Assembly: GCF_900573885.1 (NCBI RefSeq) | Contig: NZ_UPSE01000363.1 | Coordinates: 124,001 to 188,000 of the forward strand | Reading direction: 5' to 3' | DNA length: 64,000 bases | Source of the DNA: Pseudomonas viridiflava | GTDB lineage: Bacteria > Pseudomonadota > Gammaproteobacteria > Pseudomonadales > Pseudomonadaceae | Shown: piece by piece, positions 8,996 through 18,827 of the stretch | Numbering within the stretch: position 1 is the stretch's first letter | How the letters are laid out: each line of letters opens with the position of its first letter | Notes under the pieces: model-generated | Databases searched by the model: none | What the model saw: the letters and a program-made list of their open reading frames with translations, nothing else | Told to the model about the DNA's origin: nothing | Translations under genes and position numbers: made by a program

Positions 8996-9559
8996 TCAGA
9001 CGGCCGTCTTTTCCCGCCGCTTGAGCTGACGCTTCTTCCAGCTGCTGCGCACCCACCAGCGCCAGTACAGCATCGTCAGGATGTAACCCAGCATGCCGGC
9101 AACCAGTCCGGCCAACACCGAGCCCACCAGAAAGGGCGCCAGAATCGGCGTCCACAACAGCTGAATCAGCTCCCATGACGGGTCTTGGAAAAAGTGGCTG
9201 ATGCGCGGCCAGACGTTGGTGGAAATTTCCCCGGCGGGAATCTGCATGACCCAGGAACCGAGTTTGTAGGTGCAATAAAACACCGGCGGCATGGTGATCG
9301 GATTGGTCAGCCACACCAGGCCCACCGAGATTGGCAAATTGCCGCGAAGGGGAATTGCCAGGGAAGCTGCCAACAGCATTTGCAGAGGAAGGGGGATGAA
9401 CGCCGCGAACAAGCCGACGGCCATCGCGCGTGCAACCGAGTGACGATTGAGGTGCCAGAGGTTCGGGTCGTGCATCAGCGAGCCGAGAAAGCGCAGCGAC
9501 TTGTGCTCCCGAATCATGTCGGGGTTAGGCATATAGCGCTTGAACAGGCGACGCGGCAT
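8996..9559 (-). CDS. DUF2062 integral membrane protein
   Basis: The 187-residue protein contains the family core RHSVARAMAVGLFAAFIPLPLQML and LVWLTNPITMPP, with three or four membrane segments between residues 60 and 170 and a very basic C-terminus (WKKRQLKRREK). DUF2062 members have no established biochemical role. It is divergent from comEC, with about 135 bases between the two starts. Confidence 0.85.
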   Translation of the reverse strand: MPRRLFKRYMPNPDMIREHKSLRFLGSLMHDPNLWHLNRHSVARAMAVGLFAAFIPLPLQMLLAASLAIPLRGNLPISVGLVWLTNPITMPPVFYCTYKLGSWVMQIPAGEISTNVWPRISHFFQDPSWELIQLLWTPILAPFLVGSVLAGLVAGMLGYILTMLYWRWWVRSSWKKRQLKRREKTAV

Positions 9560-9694
9560 AGGGCATCTCGGCAGACGGAAAAAGGCGGATTATGCCCAGA
9601 TTGTGCGGGCTATATGCGTTGACTTTGTGACAACAAATAAGCGCGCTGCGTTTGCTTCAAAAGACGCAAGGACTGCGCGCCAAGGAGCAGCAAA

Positions 9695-11920
9695 ATGCGT
9701 ACAGGGATGTTCGCGCTGGCGCTGGGTCTGATGGCCCTGCGCTGGCTTCCGGCAATGCCGCCGGCCTGGCTGATTACAGTATTGCCGGTATTGGGCGTTC
9801 TGCTTTTATTCAGTCGTGCCCGTCCACTGGGCCTGGCTTTGCTGGGCTTCGCTTGGGCGTGCTGGTCTGCGCAATCGGCCCTTGATGATCGGCTGGCGTC
9901 CCAACTGGATGGTCAGACCCGCTGGCTTGAAGGGCGCGTGGTCGGCTTGCCGGCGCATAAAGGCGGCGCGGTGCGTTTCCACCTTGAGGCGGTAACCGCG
10001 CGCCGCGCCAACGTGCCGTCGCGCATACGCCTTACCTGGCATGGCGGGCCGCCGGTACGCGCCGGCGAAACCTGGCGGCTGGCGGTCACGCTCAAGCGCC
10101 CGCGCGGCTTGATCAATCCGCAAGGTTTCGACTACGAGGCCTGGCTGCTGGCGCAACGCATCGGCGCGCAAGGCTCAGTCAAGCACGGTGAGCGGTTGGC
10201 CCAGGCCAGCGGTCCGTTGGCCTGGCGCGATGCGCTGCGCCAGCGACTGCTGGCCGTCGATGCCTTCGGCCGGCAAGGCGGGCTCGCGGCGCTGGTGCTG
10301 GGGGATGATTCCGGGCTGTCCGCCAGCGACTGGCGCGCGCTGCAAGATACCGGCACCGTGCATTTATTGGTGATATCCGGTCAGCACATCGGATTGTTCG
10401 CCGCGTTGCTCTACGGTTTGGTCGCCGGCTTGGCGCGCCTGGGGTGGTGGCCACAGCGCTTGCCCTGGTTGCCCTGCGCTTGCGCGGCCGCTGCTTTCGG
10501 CGCGTTGGGTTACGGGCTCATGGCGGGGTTTCAGGTGCCGGTGCAGCGCGCCTGCGTAATGGTCGCGCTGGTGCTGATCTGGCGCATGCGCTTTCGCCAT
10601 TTGGGGGTATGGCTGCCGTTTCTCATGGCGCTGAATCTTGTGCTGCTGGCCGAACCGCTCGCCAGCTTGCAGGCCGGTTTCTGGTTGTCGTTTGGCGCGG
10701 TGGCGGTGCTCGTGTGGGTATTTGGCGGCCGCCTGGGCGCCTGGCCGTGGTGGTCCACGTGGCTGCGCGCGCAGTGGACGATGAGCATCGGCTTGCTGCC
10801 TCCGATGTTGGCGTTGGGCCTGCCCATCAGCGTCAGCGGGCCATTGGCTAATCTGATCGCCGTGCCGTGGGTGAGTCTGGCCGTGGTGCCGCTGGCCTTG
10901 CTCGGCACGGTGTTGTTGCCGGTGCCGTGGCTGGGCGAGACCGTGCTGCAAGTGGCCGGTGGACTGCTCGAACTGCTGTTTCGGTTTCTGGGCGGGTTGG
11001 CCGCCTGGCAGCCGGCCTGGCTGGCGCAGCAGGTATCGCCGGGGGTATGGCTGCTCGGCGCGCTCGGTGCGCTATTGGCACTGGCGCCAGCCGGTGTGCC
11101 GGTTCGGGCGCTGGGGCTGGTGATGCTTGCGCCGCTGTTGTTCCCTGCGCCTGCATCCATTCCATACGGGCAGGCCGAGGTGCTGCAACTGGACGTCGGG
11201 CAGGGCCTGGCGATTCTGGTGCGTACCCGCGGGCATGCTTTGCTGTACGACACCGGGCCGAGTCGCGGCGATTTTGACAGCGGCGAACGCCTGGTGGTGC
11301 CGTCGTTGCGCAGCCTCGGGGCAGGGCACCTGGACACCCTGTTGATCAGCCACGCTGACAACGACCACGCCGGCGGCGCACTGGCGGTGCAGCGTGGTCT
11401 GACCGTCGGCCAGGTACTCAGCGGCGAGCCGGATAAATTGCCTGCTGCGCTAGATGCCGCGCCTTGTATTAACGGCGCGCACTGGGAATGGGACGGTGTG
11501 TATTTCCAGACCTGGAGCTGGGCGCGCGCCAAGACCGGTAACCAGGCTTCCTGCGTGCTGTGGGTGGTTGCCAATGGCGAGCGCCTGTTGCTTACCGGCG
11601 ATATCGACGTGCCCGCCGAAGCCGCGTGGCTGGCGGCCCATTCCGGCCTGGGCGCCGACTGGTTGCAGTCGCCTCATCACGGTAGCCGCAGTTCCTCGTC
11701 GGCCGCATTCCTGCGCGCGCTGGCACCGCATTCGGTGCTGGTGTCGCGTGGCGTGCACAACGCTTTCGGTCATCCGCACCCGCAGGTTATGGCCCGTTAT
11801 CAGGCGTTTGGTTTTAACGTTTATGACAGCGTCGAGCAGGGTGCGCTGCGCATTCAGCTGGGCGCTTTCAAGCCGGCCGGCGGACTGCGAAAAGAAGCGC
11901 GATTCTGGCGGGAAAAATGA
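9695..11920 (+). CDS. comEC: ComEC/Rec2 DNA-uptake channel with metallo-beta-lactamase domain
   Basis: The start is set by AAGGAG seven bases upstream. The 741-residue protein has N-terminal membrane helices, an OB-like periplasmic domain (90-160, LKRPRGLINPQGFDYEAWLLAQ), the ComEC channel domain with many helices (200-490, LLVISGQHIGLFAALLYG) and a C-terminal metallo-beta-lactamase-like domain (495-715) with SHADNDHAGG and SPHHGS. ComEC passes one strand of incoming DNA through the inner membrane while the lactamase domain may degrade the other. Position next to exbB-exbD is usual in Pseudomonas. Confidence 0.93.
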   Translation: MRTGMFALALGLMALRWLPAMPPAWLITVLPVLGVLLLFSRARPLGLALLGFAWACWSAQSALDDRLASQLDGQTRWLEGRVVGLPAHKGGAVRFHLEAVTARRANVPSRIRLTWHGGPPVRAGETWRLAVTLKRPRGLINPQGFDYEAWLLAQRIGAQGSVKHGERLAQASGPLAWRDALRQRLLAVDAFGRQGGLAALVLGDDSGLSASDWRALQDTGTVHLLVISGQHIGLFAALLYGLVAGLARLGWWPQRLPWLPCACAAAAFGALGYGLMAGFQVPVQRACVMVALVLIWRMRFRHLGVWLPFLMALNLVLLAEPLASLQAGFWLSFGAVAVLVWVFGGRLGAWPWWSTWLRAQWTMSIGLLPPMLALGLPISVSGPLANLIAVPWVSLAVVPLALLGTVLLPVPWLGETVLQVAGGLLELLFRFLGGLAAWQPAWLAQQVSPGVWLLGALGALLALAPAGVPVRALGLVMLAPLLFPAPASIPYGQAEVLQLDVGQGLAILVRTRGHALLYDTGPSRGDFDSGERLVVPSLRSLGAGHLDTLLISHADNDHAGGALAVQRGLTVGQVLSGEPDKLPAALDAAPCINGAHWEWDGVYFQTWSWARAKTGNQASCVLWVVANGERLLLTGDIDVPAEAAWLAAHSGLGADWLQSPHHGSRSSSSAAFLRALAPHSVLVSRGVHNAFGHPHPQVMARYQAFGFNVYDSVEQGALRIQLGAFKPAGGLRKEARFWREK

Positions 11921-12045
11921 GAACCGCGACGGTCGGCGAGTCCTCGGCCCTATGCTAGAGTGGCGCCACTTTTGTAGGGGCCATCCGATAAGGCCCGTAA
12001 AACCAGGCTATAACCAGGCCGTTAAACACCCAGGAGAGTCGACAC

Positions 12046-12681
12046 GTGTGGGAGCTAGTCAAAGCAGGTGGCTGGATGATGCTACCGATCATTCTGTGTT
12101 CCATCGCTACCGTGGCCATCGTTGCCGAACGCCTGTGGACCCTGCGAGTCAACCGCGTGGCGCCGCCGCATCTGCTCGGGCAGGTGTGGCGCATGATCAA
12201 AGACAAGCAGCTGAATAAAGAGAAACTCAAGGAACTGCGCAACAGCTCGCCGCTGGGGCAAATCCTCGCTGCCGGCCTGACCAATTCCAAACATGGTCGC
12301 GAGATCATGAAAGAGTGCATCGAAGAATCCGCCAGCCGTGTCATCCATGAGATGGAACGCTACCTCAATGCCCTCGGCACCATTGCCGCCATGGCGCCGC
12401 TACTCGGCCTGCTCGGCACCGTGTTCGGCATGATCGAAATTTTCAGCGGCTTTATGGACAGCGGCCAGGCCAACGCCGGGCAATTGGCCGGTGGTATCGG
12501 TAAAGCATTGGTGACCACCGCCGCCGGCCTGATCGTGGCCATTCCGGCAGTGTTCTTCCACCGTTACCTGCTGCGCCGTGTAGAGGAAATCGTCATCACC
12601 ATGGAACAGGAAGCCATCAAGTTGGTGGAAGTGACCCAGGGCGATCGTGAAGTCGATTTCGTTGAGGACAGCAAGCCGTGA
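12046..12681 (+). CDS. exbB: MotA/TolQ/ExbB proton channel family protein
   Basis: A GTG start is preceded by GGAG. The 211-residue protein has three membrane helices: 10-28, 108-130 (IAAMAPLLGLLGTVFGMI, the proton-channel signature) and 150-172 (ALVTTAAGLIVAIPAVFF). With ExbD it forms a proton-driven motor that usually energises a TonB-type protein. No tonB gene is nearby, and in this genus the pair travels with lpxK and comEC, so the powered partner is uncertain. It overlaps exbD by four bases. Confidence 0.9.
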   Translation: MWELVKAGGWMMLPIILCSIATVAIVAERLWTLRVNRVAPPHLLGQVWRMIKDKQLNKEKLKELRNSSPLGQILAAGLTNSKHGREIMKECIEESASRVIHEMERYLNALGTIAAMAPLLGLLGTVFGMIEIFSGFMDSGQANAGQLAGGIGKALVTTAAGLIVAIPAVFFHRYLLRRVEEIVITMEQEAIKLVEVTQGDREVDFVEDSKP

Positions 12682-13118
12682 AATTCCGCCGCAGAGCCAA
12701 CAGTGTCGCCCGTGACGAGGTGTTCCTGAACCTGACGTCGCTGATCGACGTGATCTTCGTGCTACTGCTGTTCTTTGTCGTCACCACCACCTTCAGCCGC
12801 CCGACCCAGCTGAAAATCGAGCTGCCGGAAGCCGCCAGCGGCACGCCGCCGGAAGCTACCGAGCTGAAGCAACTGGAAGTGGCGATTGCCGCCGACGGCA
12901 CGTTTTCGCTGAACGATCAGGTGCTGAGCAAGAGCGACCTGGCCACGCTGATGGCCGCGCTTCAGCGTGAATCGGGCGGTGACAACAGCCTGCCGCTGAC
13001 CATCAATGCCGACGGCAAGGCCACCCACCAGGCGGTGGTAACGGCCATGGACGCCGCCGGCAAGCTGGGCTTCAGCCAATTGCGCATTACCACCATTGAG
13101 GCGCCAAAGGCGCCTTGA
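12678..13118 (+). CDS. exbD: ExbD/TolR biopolymer transport protein
   Basis: A GTG start overlaps the exbB stop. The 146-residue product has one membrane helix (20-41) with the key aspartate in [16 protein letters not shown], which carries protons, and a periplasmic domain (60-140) that grips peptidoglycan or the driven protein. It is translationally coupled to exbB. Confidence 0.9.
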   Translation: MKFRRRANSVARDEVFLNLTSLIDVIFVLLLFFVVTTTFSRPTQLKIELPEAASGTPPEATELKQLEVAIAADGTFSLNDQVLSKSDLATLMAALQRESGGDNSLPLTINADGKATHQAVVTAMDAAGKLGFSQLRITTIEAPKAP

Positions 13119-13131
13119 TGCTCTGCCGCTG

Positions 13132-14133
13132 ATGGCTGCCTCGGACAAACTCCTCAACGCCTGGTACCAGGGCCATCCGGCGCTATGCCTGTTGTGGCCG
13201 CTTGAATACCTGTTCCGCGCGGTAGTAAAGCGCAAGCGTCAGCGCTTTTTGGCGGGCGAGGGTGAGATATACCGCGCGCCGGTGCCTGTAGTGGTGGTCG
13301 GCAATATCACCGTTGGCGGCACCGGTAAAACGCCGATGATTCTAAGCCTGATCGCCCACTGCCAGCGTCGCGGCTTGAAGGTCGGCGTGGTCAGCCGCGG
13401 CTACGGCGCCAAGCCGTCGCACTTCCCCTGGCGCGTTCGCGCCGATCAAGCGGCCAGCGAAGCCGGCGACGAGCCGCTGCTGATCGTGCAGCGCACCGGC
13501 GTGCCGCTGATGATCGACCCCAACCGAGCCAACGCCGTGCGCGCCCTGCTCGCCGAAGAATCGCTGGACCTGATCCTCAGCGATGACGGCATGCAGCATT
13601 ACCGCCTGGCGCGGGATATCGAACTGGTATTGATCGACGCGGCGCGCGGCCTCGGCAATCGCCGCTGCCTGCCCGCCGGGCCGTTGCGCGAGCCGGTGGA
13701 GCGTTTGCAGAGTGTCGACGCGGTGCTGCTCAACGGCGCCACCGCCGACACGGAAGCCGGCTTTGGTTTCACCCTCAAGCCCACCGCGCTGGTCAATGTG
13801 CGCAGCGGCGAGCGGGTAGGCCTTGAGCATTTTCCGCCGGGGCAGGCGCTGCACGCGGTGGCGGGCATCGGCAACCCGCAGCGTTTCTTCAACACGTTGC
13901 AGGCGTTACACTGGCGCCCGATTTCCCATGCCTTCGCCGACCATGCCGAGTACAACGCCGAGCAGCTGACCTTCAGCCCCGCGCTACCCTTGGTGATGAC
14001 CGAGAAGGACGCCGTCAAATGCCGCGCCTTCGCCGCTGAAAGCTGGTGGTATCTGGCGGTAGACGCCGAGCCTTCGCCGGCATTTCTGGCCTGGTTCGAT
14101 CACCGTCTTGCAGGTGTGCTGCCGGCGCCCTGA
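13132..14133 (+). CDS. lpxK: Tetraacyldisaccharide 4'-kinase, lipid A synthesis
   Basis: The ATG at 13132 ([12 protein letters not shown]) is preferred because the longer frame starts inside exbD. The 333-residue enzyme has a membrane-associated N-terminal helix ([15 protein letters not shown]) and a P-loop ([12 protein letters not shown], about 51-62). [12 protein letters not shown] and the MTEKDAVK motif near the end are LpxK signatures. It adds the 4'-phosphate to lipid IVA precursor at the inner membrane. It lies 13 bases after exbD and before kdsB, so lipid A and KDO genes are grouped. Confidence 0.93.
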   Translation: MAASDKLLNAWYQGHPALCLLWPLEYLFRAVVKRKRQRFLAGEGEIYRAPVPVVVVGNITVGGTGKTPMILSLIAHCQRRGLKVGVVSRGYGAKPSHFPWRVRADQAASEAGDEPLLIVQRTGVPLMIDPNRANAVRALLAEESLDLILSDDGMQHYRLARDIELVLIDAARGLGNRRCLPAGPLREPVERLQSVDAVLLNGATADTEAGFGFTLKPTALVNVRSGERVGLEHFPPGQALHAVAGIGNPQRFFNTLQALHWRPISHAFADHAEYNAEQLTFSPALPLVMTEKDAVKCRAFAAESWWYLAVDAEPSPAFLAWFDHRLAGVLPAP

Positions 14134-14174
14134 GCCGCGGACCGACCCTCCATTACCCGTTAAAGGAATTCGCA

Positions 14175-14360
14175 ATGGACCCCAAACTACTCGATATTCT
14201 CGCGTGCCCCCTGTGCAAAGGCCCGCTGAAGCTGGCTGACGATAAATCCGAACTGGTGTGCAAGGCCGACGCGTTGGCGTTTCCCGTGCGCGAAGGCATT
14301 CCGGTCATGCTGGAAACCGAAGCCCGCACGCTGAATGTCGACGAGCGCCTGGACAAGTAA
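14175..14360 (+). CDS. Trm112-family small zinc-binding-like protein (YcaR)
   Basis: The 61-residue protein starts at an ATG behind AAGGA. It shows [18 protein letters not shown] and [11 protein letters not shown], typical of the bacterial Trm112/YcaR family. Only the first Cys pair (CPLC) and one further cysteine (LVCKAD) are seen, so the zinc site is incomplete as in many bacterial members. Its stop abuts the kdsB start. Confidence 0.9.
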   Translation: MDPKLLDILACPLCKGPLKLADDKSELVCKADALAFPVREGIPVMLETEARTLNVDERLDK

Positions 14361-15125
14361 ATGAGCACAGCCTTCACCGTTGTAATTCCCGCCCGCTATG
14401 CCTCCACCCGTCTGCCGGGCAAACCGCTGCAAGACATCTGCGGCAAGCCGATGATTCAGCACGTGTGGGAACAAGCCTGCAAAAGCAGCGCCCAGCGCGT
14501 GGTAGTGGCAACCGACGATGCGCGCATTGTCGAGGCCTGCAACGGCTTTGGCGCCGAAGTGGTACTGACCCGCGTCGACCACAATTCCGGCACCGACCGC
14601 CTCGCCGAAGTGGCCAGCGCGCTGGGGCTGGCCGGTGATGCAATTGTGGTCAACGTGCAGGGCGACGAGCCGCTGATTCCGCCGGCCGTTATCGATCAGG
14701 TGGCCGCCAACCTGGCAGCCCATCCGGAAGCGGCGATGTCGACCCTGGCCGAGCCGATTGAAGAAGTTGCCGCGCTGTTCAACCCCAACGTGGTCAAGGT
14801 GGTCACCGACCAGAACGGCCTGGCTCTGACCTTTAGCCGCGCACCATTGCCGTGGGCCCGTGATGCCTTCGCCGCCAACCGCGACCAGTTGCCGGCCGGC
14901 GTGCCGTACCGTCGTCATATCGGCATTTACGCCTACCGCGCGCAGTTCCTGCACAACTTCGTGAGTTGGGGCCCGTGCTGGCTGGAAGACACCGAATGCC
15001 TGGAGCAACTGCGCGCGCTGTTTCACGGTGAGCGCATTCATGTCGCCGATGCCCTGGAAGCGCCGCAAGCCGGTGTTGATACCCAGGAAGACCTGGAGCG
15101 CGTTCGGCGCCTGCTGGGGGCGTGA
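14361..15125 (+). CDS. kdsB: 3-deoxy-manno-octulosonate cytidylyltransferase
   Basis: The 254-residue enzyme begins directly after the Trm112-like stop. It carries the nucleotidyltransferase motif [24 protein letters not shown], and NVQGDEPLI with the catalytic aspartate. It activates KDO as CMP-KDO for the lipopolysaccharide core, completing the link to lpxK in this operon. Its last bases overlap the phosphatase start (GTGATG). Confidence 0.95.
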   Translation: MSTAFTVVIPARYASTRLPGKPLQDICGKPMIQHVWEQACKSSAQRVVVATDDARIVEACNGFGAEVVLTRVDHNSGTDRLAEVASALGLAGDAIVVNVQGDEPLIPPAVIDQVAANLAAHPEAAMSTLAEPIEEVAALFNPNVVKVVTDQNGLALTFSRAPLPWARDAFAANRDQLPAGVPYRRHIGIYAYRAQFLHNFVSWGPCWLEDTECLEQLRALFHGERIHVADALEAPQAGVDTQEDLERVRRLLGA

Positions 15126-15589
15126 TGCGCGTGCTGTTCGTGTGCCTGGGCAACATTTGCCGTTCGCCCTCGGCCGAAGGCGTGTTCCGCCAGCAACTGC
15201 TCAACGCCGGGCTTGAAGGCCAGGTGCACGTCGACTCGGCTGGCACCGGCCCGTGGCACGTCGGCAAACCCGCCGACAGCCGCGCCAGCGCCGCCGCCTT
15301 GCAACGTGGCTACGACCTTTCCGCCCTGCGCGGGCGGCAAGTGAGCCAGGCGGACTTCGAGCAGTTCGACTTGATCCTGGCCATGGACCACAGCAACTTC
15401 GCTGACCTTAAAGCCCTGCAACCGGCCAACAGCCGCGCCGAGCTCGACCTGTATCTGCGCCGCTACCAGCTGGATGCCCACGAAGTGCCCGACCCGTACT
15501 ACGGCGGCGCCGACGGCTTCGAACAGGTGCTCGACATGCTCGAACAAGCCGGCGCGCAATTGCTCAATGAAGTGCGAGGCCGGCTATGA
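15125..15589 (+). CDS. Low molecular weight protein-tyrosine phosphatase
   Basis: The 154-residue protein starts at the ATG overlapping the kdsB stop by one base. The P-loop CLGNICRS near residue 7 and the general-acid DPYYGG near 121 identify the low molecular weight phosphatase family. Members often act on tyrosine kinases of capsule or exopolysaccharide systems, or on arsenate, but nothing here fixes the substrate. It overlaps murB by four bases, so it sits inside the envelope operon. Confidence 0.92.
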   Translation: MRVLFVCLGNICRSPSAEGVFRQQLLNAGLEGQVHVDSAGTGPWHVGKPADSRASAAALQRGYDLSALRGRQVSQADFEQFDLILAMDHSNFADLKALQPANSRAELDLYLRRYQLDAHEVPDPYYGGADGFEQVLDMLEQAGAQLLNEVRGRL

Positions 15590-16596
15590 ACGTGGCGGAG
15601 CAGGTGTCGCTCAAACCCTTCAACACCTTTGGCGTCGACGTACGCGCGGCGCAGTTTGCCGAAGCCCATAACGATGACGACGTTCGCACCGCACTTAAAC
15701 TGGCTGAGGAGCGTCAACTGCCGCTGCTGGTGATTGGCGGTGGCAGCAACCTGTTGTTCACCGGCGATGTGCAGGCGCTGGTGCTGCGCATGGCCAGTCG
15801 CGGTATTCGCGTGGTTGAAAATGCCGAGCGGGTGGTGATCGAAGCCGAGGCGGGCGAGCCCTGGCACCCGTTTGTGCAAACCACCTTGAGCCAGGGCCTG
15901 AGCGGCCTGGAAAACCTCAGTCTGATTCCCGGCACAGTCGGCGCCGCGCCAATGCAGAACATTGGCGCCTACGGCGTGGAGATCAAAGACGTCTTCCACA
16001 GCCTGACCGCACTAGACCGCCAGACCGGCCAGTTGCGCGACTTCGACCTGGCCGACTGCAATTTCGCCTACCGCGACAGCGTGTTCAAGCAGCAGCCCGG
16101 CCGCTGGCTGATCTTGCGCGTGCGCTTTGCCTTGAGCCGCCTCCAGCATTTGCATCTGGAATACGGTCCGGTGCGTCAGCGCCTGGCAGAGCAGGGCATC
16201 GACACGCCAACCGCCACCGACGTCAGCCGCGCCATCTGCGCCATCCGCGCGGAAAAACTGCCCGACCCGGCCGTGCTCGGCAACGCGGGCAGCTTCTTCA
16301 AAAACCCCTTGGTGAGCGCTGAGCTGGCGGCGCGAGTGCGAGCCGAACATGCCGATGTGGTGGCGTACCCGCAGGCCGACGGCCAAGTGAAACTAGCGGC
16401 CGGCTGGCTGATTGAGCGGGCAGGGTGGAAAGGCTTTCGCGACGGCGATGCTGGCGTGCATGCGCTTCAGGCGCTGGTGCTGGTGAACTACGGCACCGCG
16501 ACCGGCGAGCAGTTGCTGGCATTGGCCAAGCGCATTCAGGCGGATGTGCTGGAGCGGTTTGGGGTGGAGTTGGAGATCGAGCCGAACGTGTTGTAG
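15586..16596 (+). CDS. murB: UDP-N-acetylenolpyruvoylglucosamine reductase
   Basis: The 336-residue flavoenzyme shows LKPFNTFGVDVRA, the FAD-binding GGGSNLLF, GTVGAAPMQNIGAYG and the catalytic-serine region GNAGSFFKNP, as in type I MurB. It makes UDP-MurNAc for peptidoglycan. It is the last gene of the lpxK-kdsB-phosphatase-murB run, each pair overlapping or nearly so. Confidence 0.95.
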   Translation: MNVAEQVSLKPFNTFGVDVRAAQFAEAHNDDDVRTALKLAEERQLPLLVIGGGSNLLFTGDVQALVLRMASRGIRVVENAERVVIEAEAGEPWHPFVQTTLSQGLSGLENLSLIPGTVGAAPMQNIGAYGVEIKDVFHSLTALDRQTGQLRDFDLADCNFAYRDSVFKQQPGRWLILRVRFALSRLQHLHLEYGPVRQRLAEQGIDTPTATDVSRAICAIRAEKLPDPAVLGNAGSFFKNPLVSAELAARVRAEHADVVAYPQADGQVKLAAGWLIERAGWKGFRDGDAGVHALQALVLVNYGTATGEQLLALAKRIQADVLERFGVELEIEPNVL

Positions 16597-16602
16597 CGTC
16601 CG

Positions 16603-16730
16603 CGACCCTCTCCCCAACCCTCTCCCTAACCCTCTCCCAGAGGGAGAGGGGGCCGAGCGGTAATATAGAAAAAACGCCGATTGGCTCCCCTCGCCCGCTT
16701 GCGGGAGAGGGGCTGGGGGAGAGGGCAAGC
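16603..16730. repeat. CCCTCTCCC-type dispersed palindromic repeat
   Basis: ACCCTCTCCCCAACCCTCTC and its reverse complement in GGGAGAGGGGCTGGGGGAGA form an inverted array about 128 bp long. Other copies lie at 18698-18806, 25929-25968, 26081-26110, 32551-32588 and 34492-34885. Confidence 0.8.
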
Positions 16731-16746
16731 CGTTAAAAAACATAAA

Positions 16747-16778
16747 TAAAAAAACCGCGCACAAGGCGCGGTTTTTTT
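16747..16778. terminator. Bidirectional terminator between murB and puuD
   Basis: CCGCGC (16755-16760) pairs with GCGCGG (16766-16771), with an A run on the left and seven T on the right. Confidence 0.9.
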
Positions 16779-16791
16779 ATCTGGGCACCAC

Positions 16792-18117
16792 TCAGTTCAC
16801 CTGCGCACCCTTGGCAATCCACGCCCCAACCAACTCCCGCTCTTGCGGCGTCATCTGGGTCAGGTTGCCCAGCGGCATGGCCTGGGTAGCCACAGCCTGC
16901 GCCTGAATGCGCGAGGCCATTTGCTGAATCTGCTGAGGCGTGTCGAACATCACCCCGGCCGGCGCCGCGCTGAACATGCTGTTGGTGGGCTTCTGCGAGT
17001 GGCAAACCGTGCAACGCACTTGAATCACTTCATGCACCTTGTCGAACCCCGGGCCGCCGGCTGGCGCGCTGGCCTGGGCCACCGGTTGCTCGGCTGGCGC
17101 TGGCTGCTTGGCGGCTTCGTCGGCGGCTTCCTTGGCCGTCTTGCCGCCAATGGCGGTGGCGGGCAGCGGTTGGTATTCGACGGCTTTGGCGGCTTGCTCG
17201 TTGCCCGCACCGCTCATGGTCGACAGGCTCGGGCCGGTAACGAAGGCCAGGCAGATCATGCCCAACGCGCCGGCCGGCAAGGCCCAGCTGAAGCTGTTGC
17301 TGTGGTGACGGGTGTTGAAGTAGTGACGCACGATGACGGCCAATACCGCGATGCCCGCCAGGATCAGCCAGTTGTATTGGCTGCCGTAGGTGCTCGGGAA
17401 GTGGTTGCTGATCATGATGAACAGCACCGGCAAGGTGAAGTAGTTGTTATGGCGCGAACGCAGCAGGCCTTTGGCCGGCAGGGCCGGGTCTGGCGTACGG
17501 TTTTCTTCGATGGCTTTCACCAGCGCGCGCTGGGCCGGCATGATGGTATTGAACACGTTACCGACCATGATGGTGCCGATGATCGCGCCCACGTGAATGT
17601 ACGCACCGCGCCCGCTGAACACCTGGCTCAGGCCAAACGCGGCGGCCACCAGCAGCACAAACAGCACCAGACCGAGCAGGGCCGGTTGTTTGCCCAGCGC
17701 CGAGTCGCAGAGGAAGTTGTAGATAAACCAGCCGCTGACCAGCGAACCGATGCCGATGGCAATGGCTGCTGCCGGGCTGAGGTCGCTGCCCGGCATGATC
17801 AGGTACAGCGAAGGGTTGAGGTAGTAAACGATCATCAGCAGGGCAACGCCCGACATCCAGGTCCAGTAGGCTTCCCATTTGAACCAGTGCAGGTTGTCCG
17901 GCATTTTCGGCGGGGCGAGTTTGTATTTTTCCAGGTGGTAGATACCGCCACCATGAATGGCCCACAAATCACCAGCCAGGCCGTCGCGCGGATTGGCGCG
18001 GTTGAGGTTGTTTTCCAGCCAGACGAAATAGAACGACGCACCGATCCAGGCGATGCCGACAATCATGTGAACCCAGCGCACCGCCAGGTTCGCCCATTCA
18101 ATCAAATGTGCTTCCAC
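16792..18117 (-). CDS. puuD: Membrane urate hydroxylase with C-terminal cytochrome c
   Basis: The 441-residue protein has about eight membrane helices (10-320) and then an Ala/Pro-rich linker. A small cytochrome c domain follows, with CTVCH at 369-373 and a distal Met in NLTQMTPQE. PuuD oxidises urate to 5-hydroxyisourate and passes electrons to the respiratory chain instead of using oxygen directly like soluble uricase. It ends the run puuE, uraD, alc, allA, puuD, which covers urate to glyoxylate. The family function is established; the operon context agrees. Confidence 0.93.
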   Translation of the reverse strand: MEAHLIEWANLAVRWVHMIVGIAWIGASFYFVWLENNLNRANPRDGLAGDLWAIHGGGIYHLEKYKLAPPKMPDNLHWFKWEAYWTWMSGVALLMIVYYLNPSLYLIMPGSDLSPAAAIAIGIGSLVSGWFIYNFLCDSALGKQPALLGLVLFVLLVAAAFGLSQVFSGRGAYIHVGAIIGTIMVGNVFNTIMPAQRALVKAIEENRTPDPALPAKGLLRSRHNNYFTLPVLFIMISNHFPSTYGSQYNWLILAGIAVLAVIVRHYFNTRHHSNSFSWALPAGALGMICLAFVTGPSLSTMSGAGNEQAAKAVEYQPLPATAIGGKTAKEAADEAAKQPAPAEQPVAQASAPAGGPGFDKVHEVIQVRCTVCHSQKPTNSMFSAAPAGVMFDTPQQIQQMASRIQAQAVATQAMPLGNLTQMTPQERELVGAWIAKGAQVN

Positions 18118-18164
18118 AGTGTTTACCTCTTCCCGGAACCGGCTGGCCGGTTGCCGAGCTTCTC

Positions 18165-18668
18165 TTATTGGTGGGGGTTGAGGAGAACCTGTTCATCCTC
18201 GGTAAAAAAATGCTCATCGCAGTTGTTGCCAGAACCACTGCGATCAACCACCAGGAAGTCATCCCGCTTTTCGATCGTCAGCACCGGGTGGTGCCAAACG
18301 CCGCGATGGTAATTAATGCCCTGCTTGCCATTGCTGACAAAAGCACGGACCAAACCTGATACAGGTGCATCGCCAAGTGGCGCGACCACGATCAGAAAGG
18401 GATTGCCGAGCAGCGGAATAAACGCCTGACTGCCCTGCGGATGGCGCTCCAACATGCCGATGGTGAGCGGGTATTCCAGCTTTTCAGCGCTGAAGATACT
18501 GATGATCGCCTTGTCATCCGGCTGCGCCGTCTCAACCGTCGCCAGCTTGTGATAGCGGCGGGTGGAGCCGTTGTTGATCATGAAATGGTCGCTGCCCTCG
18601 GTTTCGATGACGTCCCCGAACGGGGCGAAGGCTTCTTTGGTTAGCGGTTCGATGATCAGTGTGCGCAT
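18165..18668 (-). CDS. allA: Ureidoglycolate lyase
   Basis: The 167-residue cupin-like protein opens with LIIEPLTKEAFAPFGDVIE and contains TVETAQPD, ERHPQGSQAFIPL and RGVWHHPV, the AllA signature with the metal-facing histidine pair. It splits ureidoglycolate into glyoxylate and urea, the last step of this pathway. It lies 47 bases upstream of puuD on the same strand. Confidence 0.93.
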   Translation of the reverse strand: MRTLIIEPLTKEAFAPFGDVIETEGSDHFMINNGSTRRYHKLATVETAQPDDKAIISIFSAEKLEYPLTIGMLERHPQGSQAFIPLLGNPFLIVVAPLGDAPVSGLVRAFVSNGKQGINYHRGVWHHPVLTIEKRDDFLVVDRSGSGNNCDEHFFTEDEQVLLNPHQ

Positions 18669-18697
18669 GTTGGTTTCTACATTATTCGTGATTTAAG

Positions 18698-18806
18698 ACT
18701 CCCCTCTCCCGCGCGCGGGAGAGGGGCTGGGGGAGAGGGCCAGGCTTAACGCTGATCTGCGCCGAAGAGCCCCTCTCCCTAACCCTCTCCCGTAAACGGG
18801 AGAGGG
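18698..18806. repeat. CCCTCTCCC-type repeat pair between allA and alc
   Basis: Two palindromic units (CTCTCCCGCGCGCGGGAGAG and CTCTCCCGTAAACGGGAGAG) are separated by about 60 bases. They could form hairpins in the operon transcript and shift the balance between upstream and downstream genes. Confidence 0.75.
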
Positions 18807-18827
18807 GACTGGGCGGCGTGAGCCTAT

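Noticed and set aside
16843..18312. Long 489-codon ORF antisense to puuD
   Set aside because: High GC creates long antisense frames; its His/Arg/Gln-rich sequence is typical of such shadows, while puuD has full family motifs.
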